Positions 9,808 through 19,600 of a stretch of DNA of 64,000 nt are shown here, piece by piece. The DNA is from Arcobacter cryaerophilus gv. crypticus (GTDB taxonomy: Bacteria; Campylobacterota; Campylobacteria; Campylobacterales; Arcobacteraceae): the NCBI RefSeq assembly GCF_002993025.1, contig NZ_NXGI01000012.1:93879-157878 (forward strand). Reading direction: 5' to 3'. Position 1 is the first letter of the stretch. The number at the start of each line of letters is the position of its first letter. The translations under genes were made by a program, and so were the position numbers. The notes below the pieces were generated by a model. It worked only from the letters and a program-made list of their open reading frames with translations, was not told where the DNA came from and made no database searches.

Positions 9808-11462
9808 GATTAGAAAAATTTATACTAGATATTTTAAATAGTAAAAGAAAAATAAATTTAATATATCTTATTACTTTAATACTTTTTATCTTAAGTATTT
9901 TAACTTTTCCAACAAAAATAGTAAAAGCAAAAATGCTTCCAAACAAAGATTCAGATAGTTTTTCTATCTATGTAGATTTAAAAGATGGTTCAAGTAAGTA
10001 TGAGACAAAAGAAGTTGTAGATTGTGTTGTAAAAAATCTGCAAAATGAAGAAAATATAACAAATATTTCAGCTTTTATATCTCAAGGTCAACCAATTGAT
10101 TTTGCAGGACTTGTAAAACAAAGTGCTTTAAAAAATAGTGAAAATCAAGCTGAACTTATGATAAATATTAAAAGATTTAAAGATAGAGAAATTACAAGCT
10201 ACAATCTTATTTCAAATATTAGAAGTAAAATACAAAACTCTTGTCAAGATAAATACGAAGCAACTATAAAATTTATAGAACTTCCTGCTGGTCCTCCAGT
10301 ATTAGCTTCTCTTGTAGCTGAAATTTATGGTGGAAATAGTTTTGAAAGTAGAAGAGATTTTGCTATAAAAGTAGCAAATATTTTTAAAAATCAAGACACT
10401 TTGGTTGATATTGATATTTTAGCTTCACAAGATTTTTTTACTTTTACTTTGGAAATAAATAGCAACAAAGCAATTATGAGTAAAGTTGATTTAGAACACT
10501 TAAAAGCAACTTTATATCTTGCATTTGAAGGTATGCCTCTAGGAGTTATAAATGATAAAAATGCCCAAAGTCAAATTCCAATATTTTTAAGACTTGATGA
10601 CTCAAGAAATTTATCAAACAACTCAAAAGATGCTTTAAATCTAAAACTTAATAGCTTAAAAATTATGAACAATATGGGACAAATGATTAGTATTTCTGAG
10701 TTAGTAAATATAAAACAAACTATAAAAGAGCCAACAATTACATCAAAAAATCTAAATCCAATAATAAATGTAATAGCCGAAACTTCAAACGATAGCCAAA
10801 TATATCCACTTTTAAACTCAAGAGAAGATATGATAAAAAGCTTTTCAGATGATTATGAAATAATAAAAACAAATATGCTAAATCTATCTTTTATAGATAA
10901 AAAAACAAATGAGAGATTTGATTTGGTTTTTGATGGAGAACTGCAAGTAACTATTGATACTTTTATAGATTTAGGAACAGCTTTTATCATAGCTTTAATT
11001 TTAATATTCTTACTCATGGTAGTTTATTATAAGAATTTTGCTCTTAGTGGTGCAATTGTTTTATCTAGTTTTATATCTATTATTGGGGTTATTTTTGCCC
11101 ATATTATTATGGATATTTTTACAAACGATACTTTTTATTTAACAGCAACTAGTCTTATTGGATTTATTGCTTTAATTGGTATTAACTCAAGAAACTCGAC
11201 TTTGATAATCGACTTTGCAAAACAACTTGTAATTGAAAATAATTTAGAAATAAATGAAGCTATAGCAAAAGCAGCAGCAACAAGATCAAAACCTATTATT
11301 TTAACTGTTTTAGTTCTTGTTTTTGCAAGCTCTTTAATAGCAAATGATGCTGTATTTGGTGGACTTGGAGTTGCTTTAATTGGTGGAACTTTAATATCTT
11401 ATATTGTTTCTATGTTTTTTGTTCCAATTATTATAAGAAATAGTTTGAAAAAGATTATTTAA
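9804..11462 (+). CDS. RND efflux transporter, C-terminal half (split permease)
   Basis: The 552 residues begin with a TM7-like helix, then a large periplasmic porter/docking region and five membrane helices, corresponding to the second RND repeat. The TM10 motif reads GINSRNSTLIIDFAKQL, where drug pumps usually have GLAAKNAILIVEFA, so an Arg replaces the conserved Lys. Together with the preceding gene the length is 1071 residues, that of a whole pump. Separate translation with overlap should give equal amounts of both halves, which must assemble in the membrane. Confidence 0.85.
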   Translation: MRLEKFILDILNSKRKINLIYLITLILFILSILTFPTKIVKAKMLPNKDSDSFSIYVDLKDGSSKYETKEVVDCVVKNLQNEENITNISAFISQGQPIDFAGLVKQSALKNSENQAELMINIKRFKDREITSYNLISNIRSKIQNSCQDKYEATIKFIELPAGPPVLASLVAEIYGGNSFESRRDFAIKVANIFKNQDTLVDIDILASQDFFTFTLEINSNKAIMSKVDLEHLKATLYLAFEGMPLGVINDKNAQSQIPIFLRLDDSRNLSNNSKDALNLKLNSLKIMNNMGQMISISELVNIKQTIKEPTITSKNLNPIINVIAETSNDSQIYPLLNSREDMIKSFSDDYEIIKTNMLNLSFIDKKTNERFDLVFDGELQVTIDTFIDLGTAFIIALILIFLLMVVYYKNFALSGAIVLSSFISIIGVIFAHIIMDIFTNDTFYLTATSLIGFIALIGINSRNSTLIIDFAKQLVIENNLEINEAIAKAAATRSKPIILTVLVLVFASSLIANDAVFGGLGVALIGGTLISYIVSMFFVPIIIRNSLKKII

Positions 11463-11483
11463 AAATATATTTAAAGGTAAAAA

Positions 11484-11981
11484 ATGAGTGAAAAAATAAA
11501 AAAAATATTAAAAAGTTTAATAAAATATACAATTTTTTTTATAATAGTTTTAAACGTAGTAAGCTATTTTAAAGGTCTAGATTTAAACAAAGAAAAATTC
11601 TCTATCCAAAGTTTTGAATTAATAGATGGTTCAAATTATGAGATAAAAAAAGATAAACCTCTTTTAGTTAATTTTTGGGCCACTTGGTGTCCAATATGTG
11701 CTTTAGAAGAGCAAAATATCGAAAAATTATCAAAAGATTTTGAAGTAATCACAATAGCAACTCAATCAGGAAGCAATGAAGAGATAGAAAAATATTTAAA
11801 AGATAAAAATCTTAGTTTTAAAGTCGTAAATGATGAATATGGTCTTTTATCTAGTGAATTTAATGTAAAAGCATTTCCTACAACTTTTATTTATGACAAA
11901 AACAAAAATCTAAAATTCACTGAAGTTGGATATAGTTCAACTTTTGGATTAAAACTTAAGCTTTGGTGGAGTAGTTTCTAA
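11484..11981 (+). CDS. Membrane-anchored thioredoxin-like protein (TlpA/ScsD type)
   Basis: The 165-residue protein has one N-terminal membrane helix (about residues 12-30) and a periplasmic thioredoxin fold. The active site is FWATWCPICALE (Cys69 and Cys72) and the cis-proline is in AFPTTF. This is the TlpA/ResA/ScsD group, which handles disulfides in the periplasm. It starts 21 bases after the split pump and has the same AAAGGTAAAAAATGAG start region as the second pump half. Co-location with a VDAA-type pump suggests defence against metal or redox stress, which is an inference. Confidence 0.8.
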   Translation: MSEKIKKILKSLIKYTIFFIIVLNVVSYFKGLDLNKEKFSIQSFELIDGSNYEIKKDKPLLVNFWATWCPICALEEQNIEKLSKDFEVITIATQSGSNEEIEKYLKDKNLSFKVVNDEYGLLSSEFNVKAFPTTFIYDKNKNLKFTEVGYSSTFGLKLKLWWSSF

Positions 11982-11986
11982 AATCA

Positions 11987-12015
11987 TTGACAAAAAAAAG
12001 CTTCTTTGATAGGAT
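11987..12015 (+). promoter_or_regulatory. Promoter for the histidine kinase/response regulator pair
   Basis: A consensus TTGACA at 11987-11992 is followed after 17 bases by TAGGAT at 12010-12015, ending 28 bases before the kinase ATG. It suggests the two-component genes have their own promoter besides read-through from the efflux genes. Confidence 0.6.
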
Positions 12016-12043
12016 AGAAAAATTTTTATAGGATTTTAAACTT

Positions 12044-13126
12044 ATGAACAACTACCAAAAAGCAATAGAAAATTCAAATATAGTCTCAAAAACAGATATA
12101 AATGGAATTATAACTTTTGTAAATGATGAGTTTTGCAATCTTTTTGGTTTTACAAAAGATGAATTAATTGGAAAAAATCATAATATTATAAGACATCCCC
12201 ATACTCCAAAAGAGAATTTTCAAATACTTTGGAATACTATTTTAGATAAAAAAGTCTATAAATCTACTGTAAAAAATATATCAAAAAATGGGCAAGATAT
12301 ATATTTAAATACAACTATTATTCCTATTTTAGATGAAAAAGAGGAAAATATTGTTGAATTTGTAGCCATAAGATATGATATTACAAACGAAGTACTACTT
12401 CAAAAAGAGCTAGAAGAGAAACAAAAAATCATATTTTTGCAATCAAGAATGGCAAGTTTAGGTCAAATGCTAGGAAATATTGCTCACCAATGGAGACAAC
12501 CTTTAACAGAGTTAAACTTAAGCTTATTTAATCTTAAAAAAGCTTTTGAAAAAGAGAACAAAAAAGAGATTGAAAATCTTTATTTAAACTCAAAAAATTT
12601 AATCTTAGGAATGTCTAGTACTATTGATGATTTTACAAATTTTTTTGCTCCACAAAAACAAAAAGAAGTTTTTTTAATAAATCAAAGCATAAATGAAGCT
12701 TTGAAGATTTTAAATAGAGTTTTAGAAGATGAAAATATTAATATTAAGTTTGATATTGTAAAAGATTTAGAGATTTTTGGAGTAAAAAATGAGCTAACTC
12801 AAGTACTATTAAATCTTATAAATAACTCAAAAGATGCTTTTGTACAAAAAAATATTACAAAAAAAGAGATAACTATAAAAACTTACACAAATACAAAAGA
12901 TAACTTTGTATATTTAGAATATCTTGATAATGCTCAAGGATTAAGAAAAGAACTATTTGATAAAATTTACGAACCATATTTTACAACAAAACATCAATCA
13001 ATTGGAACAGGACTTGGTCTTTTTATTTGTAAAATAATTATTGAAAATAGTTTTAAAGGTGAAATTATGCATGAAAATATATCAAATGGATTAAAATTTA
13101 CTCTAAAGTTTCCAAAAACAGTATGA
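12044..13126 (+). CDS. Soluble PAS-domain sensor histidine kinase
   Basis: This 360-residue kinase has no membrane helix. An Aer-like PAS domain (residues 5-120, with NIIRHPHTP) is followed by a dimerisation/phosphoacceptor helix with His148 in NIAHQWRQPL. The ATPase domain has an N-box (NLINNSKDAF) and a G-box (GTGLGLFICK). The PAS signature resembles FAD- or redox-sensing PAS domains, so an internal redox signal is plausible. The stop overlaps the response regulator by four bases, so they form a cognate pair. Confidence 0.88.
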   Translation: MNNYQKAIENSNIVSKTDINGIITFVNDEFCNLFGFTKDELIGKNHNIIRHPHTPKENFQILWNTILDKKVYKSTVKNISKNGQDIYLNTTIIPILDEKEENIVEFVAIRYDITNEVLLQKELEEKQKIIFLQSRMASLGQMLGNIAHQWRQPLTELNLSLFNLKKAFEKENKKEIENLYLNSKNLILGMSSTIDDFTNFFAPQKQKEVFLINQSINEALKILNRVLEDENINIKFDIVKDLEIFGVKNELTQVLLNLINNSKDAFVQKNITKKEITIKTYTNTKDNFVYLEYLDNAQGLRKELFDKIYEPYFTTKHQSIGTGLGLFICKIIIENSFKGEIMHENISNGLKFTLKFPKTV

Positions 13127-13782
13127 AAAATCTAAAAGTTTTAATAGTTGAAGATGAACAAAAACTAGCAAATTTAATAAGAAACTCAATAAAAGAGCTT
13201 TTTTTCAAAGTAGCAACTGCAAAAGATGGTATTGATGGAATTAAAAAGTTTAAAAGTTTTAAACCTGATATTGTAATTAGTGATATTTCTATGCCAAATC
13301 TAAGTGGTCTTGAAATGTGCAAAATAATAAAAAGTCAAAGACAAACTCCTATAATAATTTTAAGTGCTTACAGCCAAAAAGAGATGCTTTTAGAAGCAAT
13401 TGATTTGGGAATTTCAAAATATTTTATAAAACCATTTGATATTGAAAGTTTTATTGAATACTTAAAAGAGCTATCAAATAAGATAAATAAAGAGAAAAAC
13501 TATACTTTAAAAGGTGGTTTTGTATTTGTAAAAAACTCTTGTAATTTATATAAAGATAGTGAATTAATAAATCTTACAAAAAGGGAAAAAGAGTTTATAA
13601 ATCTTCTAATAGAAAACAAAAATATACTTGTAAAAATGGAAAATATTAAAGAAAATCTATGGGAATTAGAAAATATAAGTGATGAAAGAGTTAGAACTTT
13701 TATAAAAAGATTAAGAGCAAAAACATCTAAAGATTTGATTGAAAATGTATCATCTCAAGGGTATATGATAACATCTGATTGA
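13123..13782 (+). CDS. OmpR-type response regulator
   Basis: The 219-residue protein has a receiver domain with the acidic pair Glu10-Asp11, phospho-acceptor Asp54 (ISDISMP) and a Lys in KPFD. A winged-helix DNA-binding domain follows, with NLTKREKEFINLL and a recognition-helix region near VRTFIKRLRAK. It is the partner of the kinase at 12044. The likely target is the upstream efflux operon, inferred from position. Confidence 0.88.
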   Translation: MKNLKVLIVEDEQKLANLIRNSIKELFFKVATAKDGIDGIKKFKSFKPDIVISDISMPNLSGLEMCKIIKSQRQTPIIILSAYSQKEMLLEAIDLGISKYFIKPFDIESFIEYLKELSNKINKEKNYTLKGGFVFVKNSCNLYKDSELINLTKREKEFINLLIENKNILVKMENIKENLWELENISDERVRTFIKRLRAKTSKDLIENVSSQGYMITSD

Positions 13783-13794
13783 TTTTATATTAGT

Positions 13795-14277
13795 TTAAAT
13801 CATCGAGTAGATAAGTTTTGACAAAATCTTTTTTAAATCATTTTGCTCTTTTTGACTTAATACTTTAAAATGATTTTCTAATCTTTTTGAAGTTTCACAA
13901 ATGCAAGATTCTATTAAAAAAACTCCATTTTTAGTAAGAGTTACAGAACTCTTTCTTTTATCTTCTTTTGAAACATCTCTTTTTATAAACTCTCTATCTT
14001 CAAGTTTTTTTAAAACTTTTGTCATACCACCACTTGAAAATATTGTTGCATCATAAAGTTCTGTTGGAGAAAGTGAATGATTTTCATTGCTAAAATATAA
14101 AGATGCTAAAACATCAATATCAGAATGTAGCAAATCATAGCTAGTTTTATAAAAACTCTCTGATTCGTTGTAAATATGTTTATTTACTAAAAACATTGGT
14201 AAAGAAAAAGCAAAAACATCATGCTTTTTATCTTTTGCAACTCTACTATAAAATTCATCTATATATTTTTTATTCAT
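13795..14277 (-). CDS. MarR-family transcriptional regulator
   Basis: The 160-residue protein has the MarR winged helix, with helix-turn-helix LSPTELYDATIFSSGGMTKVLKKLEDREFIKR and the wing RDVSKEDKRKSSVTLT, flanked by dimerisation helices. It is divergent from the TolC-adaptor-RND operon starting at 14379, the usual layout for a local repressor of a drug pump. The 101-base spacer probably holds its operator, but no clean palindrome stands out. Confidence 0.88.
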   Translation of the reverse strand: MNKKYIDEFYSRVAKDKKHDVFAFSLPMFLVNKHIYNESESFYKTSYDLLHSDIDVLASLYFSNENHSLSPTELYDATIFSSGGMTKVLKKLEDREFIKRDVSKEDKRKSSVTLTKNGVFLIESCICETSKRLENHFKVLSQKEQNDLKKILSKLIYSMI

Positions 14278-14378
14278 GGTGAAAATTGTATCTAATTTAA
14301 AATTAAAATTATCTTTCTAGCAAGACAAATTTAAGTAAAAAACTGATAGAATTTTACTTTATTTCTAAAAGGAGCAAA
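14278..14378. promoter_or_regulatory. Divergent spacer between marR-type gene and RND operon
   Basis: The spacer contains a TAGAAT -10 box at 14347-14352 and a strong AAGGAG ribosome site just before the TolC ATG. The AT-rich stretch around 14290-14312 is a possible MarR-binding area because of its position; no perfect inverted repeat is visible. Confidence 0.4.
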
Positions 14379-15611
14379 ATGAAAAAGATATATTTTACTT
14401 TTTTGGTACCAATATTTTTATATAGTCAAAGTTTAGAAGAGTTAGTAAATTTAACAATTGAAAATAGATTAGTTGAATCTTCTAAACAAAATTTAGATGC
14501 ATTAAAAGATGAGTATAAAAGTGTACAAAGAGGTTATTTACCAAAACTAGATGCTGGTGCTTCATACTCAGTAAATGAACACGAATACCCAAATACACCC
14601 AAAAAAGGGGCTAATGCTTATGGTAGTGTAAACTACTTATTATATGATGGTGGAAAAAAATATGATATTTATGATGGATATGAAACTGATATAAAAAGTG
14701 GTGAAAAATCACTTGATGCATTAAGAAATGATCTATCACTAACTGTTATTAAATACTACTTTGATTATCTATCTCTTGAAGCACAAAAAGATACAAAACA
14801 AAAAGAGATAGAACAATTAACAGCACAAGAAGATAGAATTGGAAGATTTTATAATGCAGGAACTACAACAGAAGATGAGCTTCAAAAAATAGTTTCAAGA
14901 CTTCAAAACTCTATTGTTGAGCTTCAAGAAATTGAATTAAATATTATTACAATTACACATAATCTTGAATATATTACAGGAACAAAAGTATCAATAACAG
15001 ATGGTTCAAAACTTGAAGATATTAATAATCTGATACAAAAAAACCCTAGGTTTGATATTCAAGCTTTGGATTTTGTAACTCAATCAAAACAAAGTATTGC
15101 CCAAGCACAAAAAAGTGGATATTTGCCAACTGTAACTTTGGATAATACATTTAACTATTATGACAATAATTACGACAAAAAAAGCAATGATACTGATATA
15201 AACAATCACCAAAATGTTGCAAGTGCAAATATGAAATGGAATTTATTCTCTTTTGGTCAAACAAAATATCAATATGAATCAAAACAAAAAGAGTATTTAG
15301 CTAGTAGATCAAATTTTGAGTATGAGAAAAATAAAGCAGATGTAGATTTACAGCTAGCTTTAAAGTCATATAATATTGCAAAAGCAAAAATTAAATCAAC
15401 GGAAGCAACTCTTAAAGCAGCTCAAAGTACTTATGAAATAATTAAATCAAAATTTGAAAATGGACTTATAGACAATGTTGCATTTTTACAAAGTTTAACA
15501 GAAAAATTTGATGCAATAAGTCAACATAAAAAAGCTATAAATGATTTAGAAGTAAAAAAAGCAACAATAATTTACCATAGTGGTGAAAAATTACAGGAGT
15601 ATATAAGATGA
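14379..15611 (+). CDS. TolC-family outer membrane channel (second pump)
   Basis: The 410-residue protein has a signal peptide ending FLYSQS and the duplicated helical-barrel architecture of TolC, with an NYLLYDGGKKYDIY strand in the first repeat and WNLFSFGQTKYQYE in the second. It forms the outer-membrane exit duct for the pump encoded next. It overlaps the adaptor gene by four bases. It is only distantly similar to the channel at 6189. Confidence 0.88.
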   Translation: MKKIYFTFLVPIFLYSQSLEELVNLTIENRLVESSKQNLDALKDEYKSVQRGYLPKLDAGASYSVNEHEYPNTPKKGANAYGSVNYLLYDGGKKYDIYDGYETDIKSGEKSLDALRNDLSLTVIKYYFDYLSLEAQKDTKQKEIEQLTAQEDRIGRFYNAGTTTEDELQKIVSRLQNSIVELQEIELNIITITHNLEYITGTKVSITDGSKLEDINNLIQKNPRFDIQALDFVTQSKQSIAQAQKSGYLPTVTLDNTFNYYDNNYDKKSNDTDINNHQNVASANMKWNLFSFGQTKYQYESKQKEYLASRSNFEYEKNKADVDLQLALKSYNIAKAKIKSTEATLKAAQSTYEIIKSKFENGLIDNVAFLQSLTEKFDAISQHKKAINDLEVKKATIIYHSGEKLQEYIR

Positions 15612-16645
15612 TAAAAAAATCAATAATGTCACTTTTTGTGGCAAGCATAGCAATTGCAAATCTAAATGCAAATGAAGCCCCTGCACTTCCAGTGCAAGTA
15701 TTTAAAGCAGAAAAAAAAGATATTACTACAAGTAAAACTTATCCAACTATTTTGAAAGCTGTTGAGCAAGTAGATATTATTGCAAGAGTACCTGGAACTT
15801 TAAAAGAAAAAAACTATACAGAGGGGCAATTTGTAAAAAAAGGAACTCTTCTTTATAAAATAGAGCCTGATACTTATTTAGCAAATTTAAACTCAAAAAA
15901 AGCAAATTTTACAAAAGCAAAAAAAGATTTTGATAGAGCAAAATCTTTGATAGCTTCAAAATCTATTAGTGCACAACAATTTGATGATTATACTTATCAA
16001 TTTGAGAGTTCAAAAGCTGCTTTAGATGAAGCACAAATTCAATATAACTACACAAATGTTACTAGTCCAATAGATGGAATTGCTGGAATAAAAAAACAAG
16101 ATATTGGAGATTTAGTAGGAACAACTTCTGCTAACTCTACACTTGTAACTATTACAAATACAAATCCAATTCATGCTGAATTTTCTCTTCCAAAAGAGGA
16201 TATGAATAAATACATAAGTCAAATTAGAGAAAATAAAGCAAAAACTAATTTAATTTTAGGTGATAAATTATTCAATGGAACTATTGATTTTGTTGCTCCT
16301 ATAATTGATACAAATACTGATACGCTTCTTGTAAGAGCAAAAATTGATAATCCAAACAATGAAATAATTGTTGGAAATTTTGCACAAATTGAAATTTCAA
16401 ATCTTGATTTAGGAGATATTTTTGTAGTTCCTGAAAATGCTATTTTAAAAACAGCACAAGCAACTGTTGTAATTGTTGTAGGAGATGATAATATTGCAAA
16501 ACCTACGCCTGTTGTTGTTGGTGATTTAATCAAAGAAGGTGTTGTAGTAAAAAGTGGTTTAAAAGGTGGTGAGAAAATTATTATTAGCAATATTGCAAAA
16601 ATAAGACCTAACACAAAAGTTCAAATTGTAGATAAAGAGAAATAG
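15608..16645 (+). CDS. RND efflux periplasmic adaptor (MexA/AcrA/CmeA type)
   Basis: The 345-residue adaptor has a signal peptide ending NLNANEA, then the lipoyl half motif YTEGQFVKKGTLLYKIEPDTY. A helical hairpin, second lipoyl half (VTSPIDGIAGIKKQDIGDLVG), beta-barrel and membrane-proximal domain follow. Size and order are those of full-length MexA-type adaptors, in contrast to the short adaptor at 7535. Two bases separate its stop from the pump gene. Confidence 0.92.
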   Translation: MIKKSIMSLFVASIAIANLNANEAPALPVQVFKAEKKDITTSKTYPTILKAVEQVDIIARVPGTLKEKNYTEGQFVKKGTLLYKIEPDTYLANLNSKKANFTKAKKDFDRAKSLIASKSISAQQFDDYTYQFESSKAALDEAQIQYNYTNVTSPIDGIAGIKKQDIGDLVGTTSANSTLVTITNTNPIHAEFSLPKEDMNKYISQIRENKAKTNLILGDKLFNGTIDFVAPIIDTNTDTLLVRAKIDNPNNEIIVGNFAQIEISNLDLGDIFVVPENAILKTAQATVVIVVGDDNIAKPTPVVVGDLIKEGVVVKSGLKGGEKIIISNIAKIRPNTKVQIVDKEK

Positions 16646-16647
16646 TT

Positions 16648-19600
16648 ATGATTTCAGCATTTTTTATAAGAAACCCCGTTTTTGCGGGAGTTTTATCAAT
16701 AATTATTTTCCTTGTTGGACTTATTTCTATGTTCAATTTACCAATTGAACAATACCCAAAAGTTCTTCCTCCTCAAATTGTTGTAAGCACAAATTATCCA
16801 GGAGCTAGTGCAAATACTATTGCTAAAACAGTAGCAGCTCCTCTTGAACAACAAATAAATGGTGCTAAAGATATGCTTTATATGAACTCTTTAGCTGATG
16901 ATAGTGGAAACTTATCAATTAATGTATATTTTAAAGTAGGAACTGATCCTGATAGTGCAAAAATTGATGTAAACAATAGAGTTCAAGCAGCACTTTCATC
17001 TATGCCTGAGCAAGTTCAAAGAGTTGGAGTTGTAGTTGGTGAAAAATCTCCTAGTATTCTTCTATTTGCTATGCTTCAATCTCCAAATAACACTTATGAC
17101 TCTATATATTTATCAAACTATGCACTACTTAATATGGTTGAAACTCTAAAAAGAGTTGAAGGTGTTGGAGATGCTATGATTTTTGGAGCAAAAGATTACT
17201 CTATTAGAGTTTGGCTTGACCCTTCAAAACTATCAAAATACTCTCTTGCTACAACTGATGTAATTGCTGTTATAAAAGAGCAAAATAATCAATATGCAGC
17301 TGGTAAAATTGCAGCTGAACCAATTGCAAATAAGCAAATGTACACATATACAATTCAAACTCCAGAAAGATTTGATAATCCAACACAGTTTGCTAATATT
17401 GTAATTCGTTCAAATCCTGATGGAAGTAGTTTAAAGCTTAAAGATGTTGCTACAATTGAGCTTGGTGCTAGTAGTTATAGTATGCAAACAAGATTAAATG
17501 ATGCCCCTTCTTTACCTATTGGTGTATTTTTACAAAGTGAAGCAAATGCTTTAGAATCAGCAGCAGCTATTAAAAAGGCTTTAGAAGAAGCTAGCCAAAA
17601 CTTTCCTGAAGATATGACATATACTATTCCTTATGATAGTACAGATTTTATTACGGCTTCTATAAACGAAGTTATTAAAACTTTTGTTGAAGCACTTATT
17701 TTAGTTATTTTAATAATATATCTGTTCTTACAAAACTGGAGAGCTACTATTATTCCTTTAATTGCTGTTCCTATATCTATAGTTGGTGCATTTGCAGGAA
17801 TGTATGCTTTTGGATTTAGTATAAATCTTTTAACACTTTTTGGACTTGTTCTTGCTATTGGTATTGTTGTTGATGATGCTATTATTGTTATTGAAAATAT
17901 AGAACGACATATGGAGATGGGTAAAACTCCAAAAGAAGCAGGTTTTGCTGCTATGAAAGAGGTTACTGGAGCTTTAATTGCTATTATTTTAGTACTTGGA
18001 GCTGTTTTTGTACCTGTTGCATTTATGGGTGGATTAAGTGGTGAGATGTATAGACAATTTGCTATTACCATTGTTATATCCGTTTTAATTTCAGGGTTTG
18101 TTGCTCTTACTTTAACACCATCATTATGTGTAAGAATATTAAAAAATAAAAAACATGAACCAAAAGGTTTTTTCAAATGGTTTAATACTATGTTTGATAA
18201 AGCAACTGTTGGTTATTCGCTTTTAGTTAAAAAAACTATTAGATTCTCTTTAATATCTATGTTGTTATTTGGTGGATTAATTTTTATATCTTATGATATG
18301 TTTAAAAGTATGAAGACAGGACTTGTTCCTGATGAAGACCAAGGAACAATATTTATTTTTGGATTTAATCCTCCAGGTTCATCTTTATCAAGAACTATTG
18401 AATTATCAGAAGAGATAAATGCAATTATTTCAAAAGACCCAAATGTTAAAAATATTATAACACTTGCTGGTTATGACTTTACAACAAGTGCTCAAAGAAC
18501 ACACACAGTTGCAACTATTGTTAAATTAAAAGATTGGGATGAAAGACCAGATTCAAGTCAATCAGCACAAGCACTTTTAAAGAAATTTAGTGGACAACTA
18601 ATGGGAACTAGCGAAGGATTCTCATTTGCTGTTATTCCACCTGCAATTATGGGTATGAGTGTAACAGGTGGATTTGATATGTATGTTCAAGATAGAACAG
18701 GTGGAAGTATTGAAAATTTACAAAAAGCTGTTGATGCTGTAATACAAAAAGCACAAACAAGACCTGAACTAATGGGAGTTAGAACTTCATTATCTGCAAC
18801 TATTCCACAATATAAAATGGATGTAGATACAGAAAAAGCAAAAGCAAAAGGTGTAAATATAAACGATATTTATAACACTATAAATGCAACTTTTGGAAGT
18901 TTTTATGTAAATGATTTCTCACTTTATGGAAGAACATATAAAGTAAATATGCAAGCTATTGATACATACAGATCAAATGTTGAAGATATGCAGTATATTT
19001 ATGTAAAATCATCAAATGGTGAGCTTTTACCTTTAGATGCTTTTGTAACTTTGAAAAAAGAAGTTGGAGCTGATATTATAGAAAGATTCAACCTTTTCCA
19101 AGCGGCAAAAGTTTCAGGACAACCAGCTGCTGGATATAGTTCTGGAGATGCTTTAAAAGCTATTGAAGAAGTATCAAAAGAGGTTTTACCACAAGGATAT
19201 ACAATATCTTGGGTTGGAACTGCTTATCAAGAAAAACAAATTGGTGGAAGTTCTGCTCAAGCATTTATCTTTGGTATTATATTCCTATTTTTAATTCTTG
19301 CAGCTCTTTATGAAAAATGGTTACTTCCAATTGCTGTTGTTTTAGCTGTACCATTTGCTATTTTTGGAGCTATTTTAGCTACAAATTTAAGAGGACTTGA
19401 TAACAATATATATTTCCAAGTTGGGCTCTTAGTTCTTGCTGGATTGGCTGCTAAAAATGCAATTTTGATTGTAGAGTTTGCTCTTCAAAAACGAAAAGAG
19501 GGATACAATCTAATTGATTCTGCTTTAGAAGCTGCAAAAGTAAGATTAAGACCAATTATTATGACTTCACTAGCATTTACTATTGGAGTTATGCCTCTTG

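Noticed and set aside
17631-18176. Minus-strand ORF of 181 residues
   Set aside because: Complement of a membrane region of the second RND pump; no independent features.
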